NCBI RefSeq assembly: GCF_015354245.1
Contig: NZ_JADKYZ010000003.1
Span: 1-64,000 of the forward strand
Direction of reading: 5' to 3'
From: Diaphorobacter caeni
GTDB lineage: Bacteria > Pseudomonadota > Gammaproteobacteria > Burkholderiales > Burkholderiaceae_C
Length of the DNA stretch: 64,000 nt
Every line of letters begins with the position of its first letter. Positions within the stretch are counted from its first letter, which is position 1. Positions 16,127 through 26,009 of this stretch are shown one piece after another. The translations under genes and the position numbers were made by a program. Under the pieces are notes generated by a model, which saw only the letters and a program-made list of their open reading frames with translations, made no database searches and was not told the origin of the DNA.

Positions 16127-16698
16127 CGGCGCTGCTGCGCACACTGGCGCTCACTGCGGGCCTGCTCGCCTGCGCCGCCCATGCCCAAGAGGTTCCGCCA
16201 CCGGCCTACCAGCTTGCCGCACAGCGCGCAGGCATTCCCTCGACGGTGCTCTACGCCGTGGCCTTGCAGGAGAGCGGCATGCGACGCAATGGACGCATCG
16301 TCCCATGGCCGTGGACCCTGAATGTCGCCGGCCAGTCGCGGCGCTTCGCCACCCGTGCCGATGCCTGCGCCGGCTTGCAGCAGGCGATGCGCTCCACGCC
16401 GCACACGCGCATCGACGCGGGCCTGGGCCAGATCAACCTGGGCTATCACCCGCACCGCTACACCCATGCCTGCGACTTGTTGGACCCGTACCGCAACCTC
16501 GCCATCGCCGCCGAGATCCTCAAGGAGCAGTACACCCCCGGTGAAGACTGGCTGCTGGCCATGGGCCGCTACCACCGGCCCGCGGGCGGTGAGCCCGCCG
16601 CCCGCTATCGACGCAGCGTATCCCGACACCTCGCCCGCGTGCAGGGCACGCACTCAATCGCCACGGCGCGTGCCGTGCGTCAGGAGACGACCCCATGA
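16108..16698 (+). CDS. Lytic transglycosylase of the ICE transfer system
   Basis: A 196-aa exported SLT-type lytic transglycosylase. The signal peptide ends near AHA (residue 26); the catalytic glutamate is E55 in VALQESGM, and the substrate-binding GLGQIN motif is at 105-110, followed by LAIAAEILKEQY. Such enzymes open peptidoglycan locally so that the conjugation channel can be assembled. The start at 16108 gives a 19-base overlap with the previous gene, and the end overlaps the PFL_4695 gene by four bases, so all are cotranscribed. Confidence 0.9.
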   Translation: MATPAVAALLRTLALTAGLLACAAHAQEVPPPAYQLAAQRAGIPSTVLYAVALQESGMRRNGRIVPWPWTLNVAGQSRRFATRADACAGLQQAMRSTPHTRIDAGLGQINLGYHPHRYTHACDLLDPYRNLAIAAEILKEQYTPGEDWLLAMGRYHRPAGGEPAARYRRSVSRHLARVQGTHSIATARAVRQETTP

Positions 16699-17234
16699 CG
16701 AAACCGCTCTGGACCCTGCGGGGCCTGCTTGTGGTGCTGACGGCGCTGCCATGGATTGCGCATGCCACCCAATCGCTGATCGTGGTCGAGGAGCGCGGCG
16801 GTGCCTCGGCGCTGCCGTACTACGAGGCGCTTAACCTGCAGCCACGCGCCCACAGCGCGTTGCGGCCTCCCATTCCGATGCCGCAGATTCCCGCCACCCC
16901 CGCTGACGAGGCAGCGATGCTGCCGGTGCGCAGCGCGAAGCTCACGCCCGGCACCGTCGCCCGGCGGGTGATCGAAGCACCGGGCCTGCGGCCCTTCGTG
17001 GTCGTCGGCGACGATGAGGCATCGCAAGCCTGGCTGCGCCGCCATGCGGCCTCGCTGCGCGAGCGCGGCGCGGTCGGCCTGGTGGTCAACGTCGAGACCG
17101 TGCAGGCCCTGGCGCGGCTGCGCGTCCTGGTTCCGGGCGTGCCCCTCGCGCCCGTCGCCGGCGATGACCTGGCCGAGCGCCTGGGCCTGCGGCACTACCC
17201 GGCGCTGATCACGGCGACCGGCATCGAGCAATGA
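16695..17234 (+). CDS. Integrating conjugative element protein, PFL_4695 family (TIGR03765)
   Basis: A 179-aa periplasmic protein with a signal peptide ending at AHA. The family block LPVRSAKLTPGTVARRVIEAPGLRPF and the C-terminal GAVGLVVNVETVQAL...GDDLAERLGLRHYPALI are clear, the latter resembling a thioredoxin-fold fragment as seen in TrbC/TraF-type proteins. It overlaps the transglycosylase gene and lies four bases before traD, the standard order. Its role in transfer is known only by association with the operon. Confidence 0.88.
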   Translation: MTKPLWTLRGLLVVLTALPWIAHATQSLIVVEERGGASALPYYEALNLQPRAHSALRPPIPMPQIPATPADEAAMLPVRSAKLTPGTVARRVIEAPGLRPFVVVGDDEASQAWLRRHAASLRERGAVGLVVNVETVQALARLRVLVPGVPLAPVAGDDLAERLGLRHYPALITATGIEQ

Positions 17235-17238
17235 AACC

Positions 17239-19425
17239 ATGTCGGGGAAACAGCCCGTCGAAGTCCTGCTGCGCCCAGCGGTGGAGCTATACACCGTCGC
17301 GGCATGTGCGGGCGCCGCGTTCCTGTCCCTGGTGGCCCCGTGGTCGCTCGCGCTGAGCCCGGCCATGGGCGTCGGTGCCGCACTGGCGTTCGGCGCCTAT
17401 GGCGCGATCCGCTATCGCGATGCGCGGGTGATCCTGCGCTACCGCCGCAACATCCGGCGCCTGCCGCGCTACGTGATGACGAGCAGGGACGTGCCGGTCA
17501 GCCAGCAGCGCCTGTTCGTGGGGCGCGGTTTCCTGTGGGAGCAGAAGCACACCCACAGGCTGATGCAGACGTACCGGCCGGAGTTTCGCCGCTACGTCGA
17601 GCCGACACCGGCATACCGGCTGGCGCGACGCCTGGAGGAGCGGCTGGAGTTCGCACCGTTTCCACTGTCTCGCCTCGTACGGCTCACGGGCTGGGATGTG
17701 TCATTGAACCCCGTGCGGCCACTGCCACCGGTAGGCGGCCTGCCGCGATTGCACGGCATCGAACCCGACGAGGTCGACGTCAGCCTGCCACTGGGTGAGC
17801 GCGTCGGCCATTCGCTGGTGCTGGGCACCACGCGCGTGGGGAAGACGCGGCTGGCCGAGTTGTTCGTCACCCAGGACATCCGTCGCACGAATGCAGACGG
17901 CGAGCATGAGGTTGTGATCGTCATCGACCCCAAGGGCGACGCGGATCTCTTGAAACGCATGTACGTCGAAGCCAAGCGCGCAGGTCGCGAGGGCGAGTTC
18001 TACGTCTTTCACCTCGGCTGGCCCGAGTTCTCTGCACGCTACAACGCGGTGGGGCGCTTCGGGCGCATCAGTGAAGTCGCCACGCGCATTGCCGGGCAAC
18101 TCTCCGGCGAGGGCAACAGTGCGGCGTTCCGCGAGTTCGCATGGCGCTTCGTCAACATCATTGCGCGCGCATTGGTGGAACTGGGGCAGCGCCCGGACTA
18201 CATGCTGATCCAGCGGCACGTCATCAACATCGACGCGCTGTTCATGGAGTACGCCCAGCACTACTTCGCCAAGACCGAGCCCAAGGCCTGGGAGGTGATC
18301 GTCCAGATCGAGGCCAAGCTCAACGAGAAGAACATCCCCAGGAACATGATCGGGCGCGAGAAGCGCGTGATCGCGCTGGAGCAGTACCTTTCCCAAGCGC
18401 GCAACTACGACCCGGTGCTCGATGGCCTGCGATCGGCGGTACGCTACGACAAGACCTACTTCGACAAGATCGTTGCCAGCCTCTTGCCATTGCTGGAGAA
18501 GCTCACCAGCGGCAAGATCGCCCAACTCCTGGCGCCGAATTACTCCGACCTGTCGGACGCGCGCCCGATCTTCGACTGGATGCAAGTCATCAGGAAGCGC
18601 GCCGTGGTCTATGTCGGCCTGGATGCGCTGTCGGATGCTGAAGTCGCCGCGGCGGTCGGCAACTCCATGTTCTCCGACCTGGTGTCGGTAGCCGGGCACA
18701 TCTACAAGCACGGGATCGACGACGGCCTGCCGGGGGCTTCGGCTGGCACGCGCATTCCCATCAACGTCCATGCCGACGAGTTCAACGAACTGATGGGCGA
18801 CGAGTTCATCCCCCTCATCAACAAGGGCGGCGGTGCCGGGCTGCAGGTGACCGCGTACACGCAGACGCTCTCGGACATCGAGGCTCGCATCGGCAATCGC
18901 GCGAAGGCCGGCCAGGTGATCGGCAACTTCAACAACCTGTTCATGCTGCGGGTTCGGGAAACCGCCACCGCGGAACTGCTGACCCGTCAATTGCCCAAGG
19001 TCGAGGTCTATACCACCACCATCGTCTCCGGCGCGACCGATGCCTCGGACATCCGCGGGACGACGGACTTCACCAGCAACACGCAAGACCGCATCAGCAT
19101 GTCGAGCGTACCGATGATCGAGCCGTCCCACGTCGTCGGCCTGCCCAAAGGCCAATGCTTCGCGCTGCTGCAGGGCGGTCAGCTCTGGAAGGTCCGGATG
19201 CCACTGCCAGCGCCTGATCCCGACGAAGCGATGCCGCAGGATCTGCAACAGCTCGCTGGTTACATGCGCCAGAGCTACAGCGAGGCCACGCAATGGTGGG
19301 AGTTCACCAGTTCCCCAGCCTTGCAGGAGGCGGCCTTGCCCGAGGACCTGCTCGATGAGGTCGTCGCCGCCGGCGCTCCCGACAACGGCACGGATGACGT
19401 GGCCGGAGACGAGGCCGTACCATGA
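17239..19425 (+). CDS. traD: TraD-type conjugative coupling ATPase
   Basis: A 728-aa type IV coupling protein that links the relaxosome to the mating pore and pumps DNA. Two N-terminal transmembrane helices lie at about residues 15-55. Walker A is GTTRVGKT (196-203), Walker B includes VVIVIDPKGD (about 225-234), and the C-terminal RecA-like domain has NVHADEFNELMGDEFIPLINKGGGAG. The tail is acidic and disordered, as expected for relaxase contact. The sequence matches the TraD subfamily of PFGI-1/SXT-type ICEs. It starts four bases after the PFL_4695 gene and overlaps the PFL_4697 gene by four. Confidence 0.95.
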   Translation: MSGKQPVEVLLRPAVELYTVAACAGAAFLSLVAPWSLALSPAMGVGAALAFGAYGAIRYRDARVILRYRRNIRRLPRYVMTSRDVPVSQQRLFVGRGFLWEQKHTHRLMQTYRPEFRRYVEPTPAYRLARRLEERLEFAPFPLSRLVRLTGWDVSLNPVRPLPPVGGLPRLHGIEPDEVDVSLPLGERVGHSLVLGTTRVGKTRLAELFVTQDIRRTNADGEHEVVIVIDPKGDADLLKRMYVEAKRAGREGEFYVFHLGWPEFSARYNAVGRFGRISEVATRIAGQLSGEGNSAAFREFAWRFVNIIARALVELGQRPDYMLIQRHVINIDALFMEYAQHYFAKTEPKAWEVIVQIEAKLNEKNIPRNMIGREKRVIALEQYLSQARNYDPVLDGLRSAVRYDKTYFDKIVASLLPLLEKLTSGKIAQLLAPNYSDLSDARPIFDWMQVIRKRAVVYVGLDALSDAEVAAAVGNSMFSDLVSVAGHIYKHGIDDGLPGASAGTRIPINVHADEFNELMGDEFIPLINKGGGAGLQVTAYTQTLSDIEARIGNRAKAGQVIGNFNNLFMLRVRETATAELLTRQLPKVEVYTTTIVSGATDASDIRGTTDFTSNTQDRISMSSVPMIEPSHVVGLPKGQCFALLQGGQLWKVRMPLPAPDPDEAMPQDLQQLAGYMRQSYSEATQWWEFTSSPALQEAALPEDLLDEVVAAGAPDNGTDDVAGDEAVP

Positions 19426-20183
19426 GCGATGCCGCCGCCGCCACGAGAAGGGAGCAAGGTCGCCGCCAGGGTCTGATCATCGGCACGGTCACGCTGCCCC
19501 TTCGCCTGCTCGGGGTACTGATCGTCTCGCTGCTGTTCTCGATCCTCATGGAATGTGTCGGCATGCATTTGTTCTGGAAAGATCAAAGCTGGCGGCATTC
19601 CCAGCAGATGCTGCAGTACGAGCTGGGGCACCTGTCCAACCACTTCACCCGCAGTGTGGTCGTGCAGGAGCCAGGGCGCACGGCACACCAGTTGGTGGAT
19701 ACCGGCTATGAATGGGTGTTCGTGCGATCGGGACTGTTGGAACGCATGAGCCAGACTGCCGAACGCGCCCGTATGCCCAGTCAGGGGGAGAGCCATGGCG
19801 GGGTGCGGAACTTCCGCTACTTCATCAGCCAGGTCTATGTTTGGAGCGAGAGCTACCTGATCACCGCAGCATTCACGACGCTGACGTTCCTCGTTCGACT
19901 ACTGGTGCTGCTGCTCACGCTACCGCTGATCTTCACGGCGGCATTCGTCGGCTTGATCGACGGCCTGGTGCGGCGGGATGTGCGCCGATTCGGCGCAGGC
20001 CGCGAGTCCGGCTTCATCTACCACCGCGCAAAGGCGAGCCTGATGCCGCTGGCCGTGCTGCCCTGGATCACCTACCTGGCGCTGCCGATCTCGGTGCATC
20101 CGTTGCTGATCCTGCTGCCGAGCGCCGCCCTGCTGGGAATGGCTGTGAGCCTGACTGCGGGCAGCTTCAAGAAGTACCTCTAA
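19422..20183 (+). CDS. ICE membrane protein, PFL_4697 family (TIGR03747)
   Basis: A 253-aa inner-membrane protein with about four hydrophobic segments: residues 23-45, 140-180 (two), and 205-240. The central SGFIYHRAKASLMPLAVLPWITYLALP region and the N-terminal LIIGTVTLPLRLLGVLIVSLLFS are typical of the TIGR03747 family that always follows traD. The four-base overlap with traD implies translational coupling. It probably anchors or stabilises the coupling protein; this is inference. After this gene the backbone is interrupted by a minus-strand cargo pair. Confidence 0.88.
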   Translation: MSDAAAATRREQGRRQGLIIGTVTLPLRLLGVLIVSLLFSILMECVGMHLFWKDQSWRHSQQMLQYELGHLSNHFTRSVVVQEPGRTAHQLVDTGYEWVFVRSGLLERMSQTAERARMPSQGESHGGVRNFRYFISQVYVWSESYLITAAFTTLTFLVRLLVLLLTLPLIFTAAFVGLIDGLVRRDVRRFGAGRESGFIYHRAKASLMPLAVLPWITYLALPISVHPLLILLPSAALLGMAVSLTAGSFKKYL

Positions 20184-20254
20184 ACCTTGACCTCCAGTTC
20201 GTAACAATCACGGAACGGCGGATTTCGTCCCCCGCATGAAAGCATCGATCTCCG

Positions 20255-23200
20255 CTAAGCTCCGTCGTACTCCTCTGTATTCCGTTTGACTCGCTCAAAC
20301 AGCTCCTGCCAAGTCTCTCCAGGCACCTTTAGGTCCATCCACCAGTCCATCTCGTCCCACTGACGATGGATGCGAATGCGCGATGCGGTCTTGCCTCGAA
20401 CCTTCGCCAACGCAAGCTTCTCAACTGTGTCGTACCCCTCGCGAACACAGTTTCCAAGCTTTTCGAGTTCGACCGAGACAAGCTCACCAATCTCCAAAGA
20501 TAATTCTTCCTCCGTCAAGTATCGGCGAACGAGCTCTGGAAGAGAGAAGATATAGGCGAGTTCCGGAAGTACCCGCAGGACGAACCGTCGAGCATGCTCG
20601 CAGTGCTTCCGCTGTTGGGTCGTGGGCTTCAGCTGCTGAATTTCTGCCAGCGTCCGCCCGGCAACCCAAGCCTTTAGCGCTTCAAGCACAACGTCTACGG
20701 CGAGCTTGCCTCGCTCCTCATCGCCTTCTATCGACTTGAACGGTTCGCCCATATAACCATCCAAGCTCTCGCGCCTAGTCATCTGTGCGATGAGGGTGGG
20801 GCGTTCGGTCAACCATGTTGCAGTCCACGTGAACCAGTCCAGCGTCGTTCGACCAAAAGGAGGCGACTTCTCAAGCCGAACCTTGAGTTCGCGCAATACG
20901 TCCGATGGTGCGCCATAGTTGGCGGCCATCTTATCGGCCCAGTCGGGCTCTTCATCCAGCTCTTGAAGCTTCCTGCGCGCGCGCAGTGCATGATTGATAC
21001 GATCGTTCAGCAGATTCTCTCGCGCTTGCTTCCTTAGCTTGAAGGCCGCGAATGACTTGCTTAGAAGCGTCTTGGCAGGGCCATCGACGTCTGCGGCCTG
21101 TGTTGAGATAGGGAGCCGACGTAGAAGGTAGTCCGCATCGCCTCCGGCATGCTCGCCAAGCTCCTGGATACGGTCGAGGATGGCATCCAGCGGGTCTTCG
21201 ATGGCCAAGCATTGATCGCTCTGCGAGAAGATGCCTTGAAGATCCCTCCAATGTTTGCCAACCCGATTATTCGAGTCATCGATTTCTATGACTCTACTGG
21301 GAATAACTAGCACGAGACCATACGAACTCTGACCTGCCCGCCCAGCCCTGCCGGCGGCGTTGAGCAGGTCATGCGCCTTCATCTGCGCCAACTGCTTGTT
21401 CTCCTCATCAAACTTGCTGTCACCTGCGATGATGACAACGTGGCTTGGAAGGTTCATTCCCTGCGCCAGGGTGGATGTAGCAACGAGCACGGACACGCCG
21501 TCCGGACGCTTGAAGAGAGACTCATGTAACTGCCGCTCAGTCGGCAGCAGAAGTCCGTGATGACAGAGGCTTGCCCACCGCACGCGCGTGCCTTCGACAA
21601 CGTCGATGTAGAGCGCCGAGTCGTCGCCCAACTCATCCCGCGTCAGGTCGTACAGATGTTGCTCTTCTTCCGTGAAGGCAATATTTGCTTCTCCGAGATG
21701 CTGGCCTGCTATCTCCTGAGCGCTCATAGCGTATGGTACTGTCTGGGCGAAGATCAGCGCTTTGCTGCCCTCACTGCGGGATGAGAGCGCAGCAAGCTCA
21801 GCGGCCACTCTATTCACATTCGGAGTGAGCCTCCAAGTTGTTGGGCTGACCGAAAGTAGCATTTCGTGGTCTGAGAGTGGAAGCAACGTGTAGTCGTCTC
21901 GACGCATCGAATCCCATCGAAATCTCAGTCCAATAAACCCCAGCGGTCGAGCTTTGAGTTCGCGCTTTAGCGCAGCTGGCGGTCCGGACTTGCGCTTGCC
22001 TGCCGCCACCAATTCACGGCGCTTTGCCGACAGCCTGTTGTGTAAATTAGTGATTTGGTCGCTCGGAAAAACCACTGAGCCACGCACTTGTCGCGTCGGC
22101 TTCCATGCCATGTTCAGCGATAGACATTGCCGACCGGTGAGCTCCGTCAACCAAGCTGCCACCTCCTCAGCGTTGCTCATCATGGCCGAAAGCAATAGGT
22201 AGTCCGCATCCGGAGCGTGCGTAGAGAGGTTCAAAATGCATAGCATCGCATCAACGGCACGCCGGCTACGGTCGTTCACGCCCGCGTGTAGCAGGTGACA
22301 CTCGTCAAACACGAGCAAGCCAACATTCTGGAAAAGTTCCTCTTGAAACCCCATCAACGCCAAGCAGCGCTCTGGCGTCATCACCGATATCGGCGGAAGA
22401 CGATCGCTTACGTCAAAGTCGAAGGGGTTGTCATTCCCCCGCTCACGGCTCAGCCGCGCGTCAGGAAAGGTCTTCTGGAGTGCGCGCGCGGTCTGGTCAA
22501 CTAGCGCCAATGTCGGCGCCAGAAAGATAGTGTCCTTCCCTTGACATAGGTTCGAGAGAATCTTGAGCTCGGATAGTGTGGATTTCCCGGCCCCCGTGGG
22601 AAAGCTGATAGCAGCCGAAACACCAGGGGTGAGATACCCCTGCGCAACAGCGCTCCGGTGATTTATCCAAAGATACGGCCGGGTATTAGCAATGAGTGTT
22701 AAGCCCGAAATCCAAAGAGAGGCGCTGACGTCAGGCGGCGCCGGCAGACGGGCCAAACTGTCGGCTGGAAGCTCACGACCTACGGCCCTCAACAAAGACG
22801 CCAAGTGGCGAGGACCAGGGAATCCGCTATTGCCAAGTCGATCTTGGAACTGCACAACCGGCTGCGTGCAGATGGCTTCAACACGCTCAAGCTCGGGTAG
22901 TGACGGCTGATATCCGGGTCGTCCGAGCACCTCAGCCGCGATGCTCTGAACGCACCGCTGCAACATTAGGTAAAGCGCACTCGCTCCAACCTCGGCCATC
23001 GTCAAATGACTATCCAAGGATGGCGGTTCAGGAACGTTCGAGTCTGCAAGCAGTGCGGCAAGATCGCCCGTTGCAAGCCGTTTGATGTCCTGCAAGAGCC
23101 TCCGCTCGACTTGCGGCAAGCCATCAGGAAGATGAATTTGGAGCGACATCTCGGCGGCGTCCGGACTAGCGCCGGCAGCAAGGAATAGAAGCGTCGCTGA

Positions 23201-23581
23201 GACCTCCGGCGCAATTCCGCCGACCGTAAGCGGACCATAATCGTCTCGCTCATCCGGGGCCGCCAGCCGCTGCGCTTGCAGGGTCACATAATGCGCCGTC
23301 GCTGCCAAAAAGGCCGCACCACGTCGTTGAGATCCTTCAGGATTTACGGAAGCGATGGCTTCTTGGGTAAATGCAATCTTCCGGAGCCGCTCAAGCTCAG
23401 GTCGTAGCGCCTCCAGCAGATCAGCGGCGTTGGACGCCCCGTTCGCCATCTTTCGGAGGCGCAGCCGTACTGCAACGATTTCGGCGAAGGCCTTGGTAAG
23501 AGCCTTGGGCAATGAGTCGGGATCTAAGCCAGACAGTTCTGGGGCAGATCGGATGAGCTCGGAGGTGGGGTCATCAAACAC
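20255..23581 (-). CDS. SF2 helicase of a helicase-nuclease defence pair (Hachiman HamB / AbpB-like)
   Basis: A 1108-aa Ski2-like superfamily 2 helicase. Walker A is PTGAGKST (residues 328-335), motif II is DECH (426-429), motif III-like LLSAMMSN follows, and the C-terminal RecA domain contains [15 protein letters not shown] and the motif [11 protein letters not shown] 300-residue helical region precedes the helicase core. It lies nine bases downstream of a small PD-(D/E)XK protein, the gene pair arrangement of Hachiman (HamA-HamB) and AbpAB, in which the helicase senses invading DNA and licenses the nuclease. The start is GTG at 23581. The helicase fold is certain; the named system is an inference. 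Confidence 0.72.
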   Translation of the reverse strand: MFDDPTSELIRSAPELSGLDPDSLPKALTKAFAEIVAVRLRLRKMANGASNAADLLEALRPELERLRKIAFTQEAIASVNPEGSQRRGAAFLAATAHYVTLQAQRLAAPDERDDYGPLTVGGIAPEVSATLLFLAAGASPDAAEMSLQIHLPDGLPQVERRLLQDIKRLATGDLAALLADSNVPEPPSLDSHLTMAEVGASALYLMLQRCVQSIAAEVLGRPGYQPSLPELERVEAICTQPVVQFQDRLGNSGFPGPRHLASLLRAVGRELPADSLARLPAPPDVSASLWISGLTLIANTRPYLWINHRSAVAQGYLTPGVSAAISFPTGAGKSTLSELKILSNLCQGKDTIFLAPTLALVDQTARALQKTFPDARLSRERGNDNPFDFDVSDRLPPISVMTPERCLALMGFQEELFQNVGLLVFDECHLLHAGVNDRSRRAVDAMLCILNLSTHAPDADYLLLSAMMSNAEEVAAWLTELTGRQCLSLNMAWKPTRQVRGSVVFPSDQITNLHNRLSAKRRELVAAGKRKSGPPAALKRELKARPLGFIGLRFRWDSMRRDDYTLLPLSDHEMLLSVSPTTWRLTPNVNRVAAELAALSSRSEGSKALIFAQTVPYAMSAQEIAGQHLGEANIAFTEEEQHLYDLTRDELGDDSALYIDVVEGTRVRWASLCHHGLLLPTERQLHESLFKRPDGVSVLVATSTLAQGMNLPSHVVIIAGDSKFDEENKQLAQMKAHDLLNAAGRAGRAGQSSYGLVLVIPSRVIEIDDSNNRVGKHWRDLQGIFSQSDQCLAIEDPLDAILDRIQELGEHAGGDADYLLRRLPISTQAADVDGPAKTLLSKSFAAFKLRKQARENLLNDRINHALRARRKLQELDEEPDWADKMAANYGAPSDVLRELKVRLEKSPPFGRTTLDWFTWTATWLTERPTLIAQMTRRESLDGYMGEPFKSIEGDEERGKLAVDVVLEALKAWVAGRTLAEIQQLKPTTQQRKHCEHARRFVLRVLPELAYIFSLPELVRRYLTEEELSLEIGELVSVELEKLGNCVREGYDTVEKLALAKVRGKTASRIRIHRQWDEMDWWMDLKVPGETWQELFERVKRNTEEYDGA

Positions 23582-23590
23582 GCGTCGCTC

Positions 23591-24364
23591 TCAGTCAGTA
23601 GTTGCCAAAGACTCAGCCTTCTTAATGGCCACCTTCGCCAAGTCATCCATCCATTTGCGAAGGCCCATCACTTCAAAAACTTCAGCGCGCCGCCGCTCCA
23701 CCCCGCCAGGAACATTTTTCTCGTACCCCTTGAACAGCTTGGCCTGTGACTGATCCGTACTCTGCCCGTCCGTGATGCTCAAGCGGTAGCGACGGGCCTG
23801 CTTCCACATAATGTCAGCTACCGCATGCTGGGGGTCAGAGTGCCCAGAGCTCTTGAGGAGCAGAGTCACCTCGGCAGCAACAAGGTGCTCGTTTTCGCCA
23901 GTTTCGAACTCCATGAATTCAGGCCACACCTTGCTGGTCACCATAGACCGAGGGTTTTCCGTCGCCTTATCCTCGAAGAGTACGACGGCAGTGACCTTCT
24001 CGGCTCCGTCGATGGACACCTGCAACCCATCCAAGCCCTTGTGGGCATGAATCATGTGAGGGGTGTTCATCAGCGCACCCGGGGTGCGCAACTGGGCAGC
24101 AAGCCAGGACATGACCTGGAACATCCAGCCATCCCGGTGCGCGATATTGCCAGATGAGGTAAGGAGCTTGATCGCCCCCTTGACCGCGCCTTTGGTGGTG
24201 GGTTTTGCAGCCAAGCCTGCAGCGTGCAAGATGTTAGCGACATGAAGGGCTTGGCCTACCGCGATAATGGCGATGGCGTTTGCAAGCTCGTCAACGGAGG
24301 GCACGCTCCACGTACAGCCCTCCCATTCTTTCTGAACAGTAAATGCTGTCAGAGTAATCGGCAT
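23591..24364 (-). CDS. PD-(D/E)XK nuclease-like partner of the helicase (HamA/AbpA-like)
   Basis: A 257-aa protein with a restriction-endonuclease-like core: D112 in KGLDGLQV, then FEDKA at 130-134, giving the D-x18-ExK arrangement (E131, K133). An N-terminal helical region (about 25-100) precedes it. Small nucleases directly upstream of a large SF2 helicase are the hallmark of Hachiman and AbpAB. I could not confirm DUF1837 similarity by eye, so the family name is tentative while the nuclease-like motif is directly visible. The gene is the first of the minus-strand pair and has a palindromic leader. Confidence 0.65.
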   Translation of the reverse strand: MPITLTAFTVQKEWEGCTWSVPSVDELANAIAIIAVGQALHVANILHAAGLAAKPTTKGAVKGAIKLLTSSGNIAHRDGWMFQVMSWLAAQLRTPGALMNTPHMIHAHKGLDGLQVSIDGAEKVTAVVLFEDKATENPRSMVTSKVWPEFMEFETGENEHLVAAEVTLLLKSSGHSDPQHAVADIMWKQARRYRLSITDGQSTDQSQAKLFKGYEKNVPGGVERRRAEVFEVMGLRKWMDDLAKVAIKKAESLATTD

Positions 24365-24377
24365 ATGTCCCCCTTTA

Positions 24378-24392
24378 CGGCACTACGTGCCG
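24378..24392 (-). promoter_or_regulatory. Inverted repeat in the leader of the helicase-nuclease operon
   Basis: A perfect 6+6 inverted repeat CGGCAC (24378-24383) / GTGCCG (24387-24392) with a three-base centre lies 13 bases upstream of the ATG of the nuclease gene, next to its GGGGG ribosome binding site. It could be a repressor operator or an RNA hairpin limiting translation. The same 240-base interval (24365-24604) holds no gene that I can see and must also carry the plus-strand leader of the RAQPRD operon. Confidence 0.45.
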
Positions 24393-24604
24393 CTCTGACG
24401 TTTTCCTTGAAAATTGTAACCCGCAGAAACAATCTAGGTAGTGCTCTATCAAGCGCTACACGCAAGATCTTTGGACACATCGAAAGTGCCGTGTGAAGCT
24501 ATTTAACGTATGAATCCGGTGATGCTTGGATTCCTATTGTTTGCGGCCTGAAGTCGCCCTGATGTCCACGATCAAGCCATTGCTGATCACACAGGAATGG
24601 CGCG

Positions 24605-24991
24605 ATGGTGGCTTCGATCTGGCTGCGCGCCGCGCATCGCGGCGTGCCCCTTCTTCCCCTTGTTCTGGTGACGGCCCTCCTGCTGGGCCAGTCGCCGATG
24701 GCCCGTGCCGAAACGCCGGTACAGCGGCAGGAATTGACTGCGGCGCTGCGCCAGCTCGACGCGCTGGAGCGCAGCGTCGCGCACAGCGCCGCGCATGCCC
24801 CCATCACACCGGTCGAGCGCTACCACTTCGACTACCCGAGGCTTCTGGCTGATCTGGCGCGCGTGCGCGCCGGCATCCAGGGCCATCTCACGCCGTCGCG
24901 CGCCCAGCCGCGCGACCCCTCCGAACTGGCCGGCGACTACCGCACCGAGCGGGTCGCCGAGCCGACGACGACCACGGAGGGCAAGCCATGA
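24605..24991 (+). CDS. ICE protein, RAQPRD family (TIGR01690)
   Basis: A 128-aa exported protein with a signal peptide (cleavage near ARA, about residue 35) and the family-defining sequence RAQPRD visible at about residues 99-104, within SRAQPRDPSELAGDYR. The mature part is helical (QRQELTAALRQLDALERSVAHSA). The family is a marker of this ICE class; its function is unknown beyond involvement in the transfer region. It resumes the backbone after the helicase-nuclease cargo and overlaps the next gene by four bases. Confidence 0.92.
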   Translation: MVASIWLRAAHRGVPLLPLVLVTALLLGQSPMARAETPVQRQELTAALRQLDALERSVAHSAAHAPITPVERYHFDYPRLLADLARVRAGIQGHLTPSRAQPRDPSELAGDYRTERVAEPTTTTEGKP

Positions 24992-25221
24992 ACGGCGCGC
25001 AGCTCTCCGCATTCCAGGCCAACAGCGGCGTCTCGCCCAGCGCGATGGCGGTCGTGCTGGTCGGCACCGTCTTCGCCGTCCTGCTCGTGTGGGGCGTGTG
25101 GGCCATCCGCACAGCGTATGTCGGCTGGACGGAGAACCGCCTCAACCAGCGCCAGTTCCTCGGCGTCTGCATCCGCTTCGTCGCGATGTACCTCGTGCTG
25201 AGTTTCTTCCTCCTCTCCTGA
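24988..25221 (+). CDS. Small ICE membrane protein, PFL_4701 family (TIGR03758)
   Basis: A 77-aa protein with two transmembrane helices (about residues 18-42 and 57-76) and the family signature FQANSGVSP near the N-terminus and LVLSFFLLS at the C-terminus. It is probably a pilin-like or VirB2/VirB3-like subunit of the mating apparatus. The start overlaps the RAQPRD stop (ATGA), and the next gene follows after 16 bases. Confidence 0.87.
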   Translation: MNGAQLSAFQANSGVSPSAMAVVLVGTVFAVLLVWGVWAIRTAYVGWTENRLNQRQFLGVCIRFVAMYLVLSFFLLS

Positions 25222-25237
25222 TCTGAAAGGACTGACC

Positions 25238-25597
25238 ATGCAACATCGTATCCTCACCTCCCGCCTTGCCCAGCGTGCCACCGTGGCCCTGGGTGCCGCC
25301 ATGCTGCCCGCGCTCTCGTTCGCGCAGGGTCTGCCGACGATCGAGAACCCGACCCGCGGCACCGGCAGCGGCATCATGGAGACGATCCGCAACTACGGCT
25401 ACGACATCATCATGCTCGTGGCCCTGCTGGTGGTGGCCTCCATGTTCATCGGTGTCTGCTACCACGCCTATGGGACCTACGCGGAAATCCACACCGGCCG
25501 CAAGACCTGGGGACAGTTCGGCCTCACCGTTGCCATCGGCGCCGTGCTGCTCGTGATCGGCATCTGGCTGCTCACCGAAGCCACCGGCATCCTGTAA
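25238..25597 (+). CDS. ICE membrane protein, PFL_4702 family (TIGR03745), pilin-like
   Basis: A 119-aa protein with a cleavable signal (ALSFA, about residue 28) and two membrane helices at about 45-70 and 88-115, the topology of VirB2/TraA conjugative pilins. The motif IMETIRNYGYDIIMLVALLVVASMF is characteristic of the family. It lies between the PFL_4701 and TIGR03750 genes, as in other PFGI-1-type elements. Assignment as the major pilin is inference from topology and gene order. Confidence 0.88.
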   Translation: MQHRILTSRLAQRATVALGAAMLPALSFAQGLPTIENPTRGTGSGIMETIRNYGYDIIMLVALLVVASMFIGVCYHAYGTYAEIHTGRKTWGQFGLTVAIGAVLLVIGIWLLTEATGIL

Positions 25598-25610
25598 GCA
25601 GGTGCTGGCC

Positions 25611-26009
25611 ATGTCCGAGCACCAGCACATCCGTGCGGACGGTACGGTCACGTTCCTGCCGCACCGGCTCAACCGCCACCCGGTGGTCGTGCGCGGCCTC
25701 ACGGCGGACGAGCTGTGGGTCTGCTGCGGCCTGTCCGGCAGCGCCGGCCTGCTGGTCGGCGCGCCGCTGTCATGGGTGTTCCGCACGATTGCGATCGCGC
25801 CTACGTTCGTTGTCCTGGGCGTGGCCTTCGGCGTGTTCGTAGGCGGCGGCATTCTGCGCCGGCTCAAGCGCGGTCGCCCCGATACTTGGCTGTATCGCCA
25901 GCTTCAGTGGCGCATCGCGACACGCCATCCGCTGATGGCGGGCTGGGTGGGCGGCCATGTGCTGATTTCGCGCTCGGGCTTCTGGACCACACGCAGGGGC
26001 ACCCGATGA
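25611..26009 (+). CDS. Conjugative transfer membrane protein (TIGR03750 family, TraL/VirB3-like)
   Basis: A 132-aa protein beginning MSEHQHIRADGTVTFLPHRLN, with two adjacent membrane helices (about residues 38-85) and the RRGRPDTW-type cytoplasmic segment (RLKRGRPDTWLYRQLQ), the organisation of TraL/VirB3 proteins. The start at 25611 follows CAGG; a GTG at 25602 in the same frame is less likely. It overlaps the next gene by four bases. Role: inner-membrane component of the transfer machine. Confidence 0.87.
   Translation: MSEHQHIRADGTVTFLPHRLNRHPVVVRGLTADELWVCCGLSGSAGLLVGAPLSWVFRTIAIAPTFVVLGVAFGVFVGGGILRRLKRGRPDTWLYRQLQWRIATRHPLMAGWVGGHVLISRSGFWTTRRGTR

Noticed and set aside
17701-19293. 530-codon minus-strand frame opposite traD
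   Set aside because: Shadow of the TraD coupling protein.
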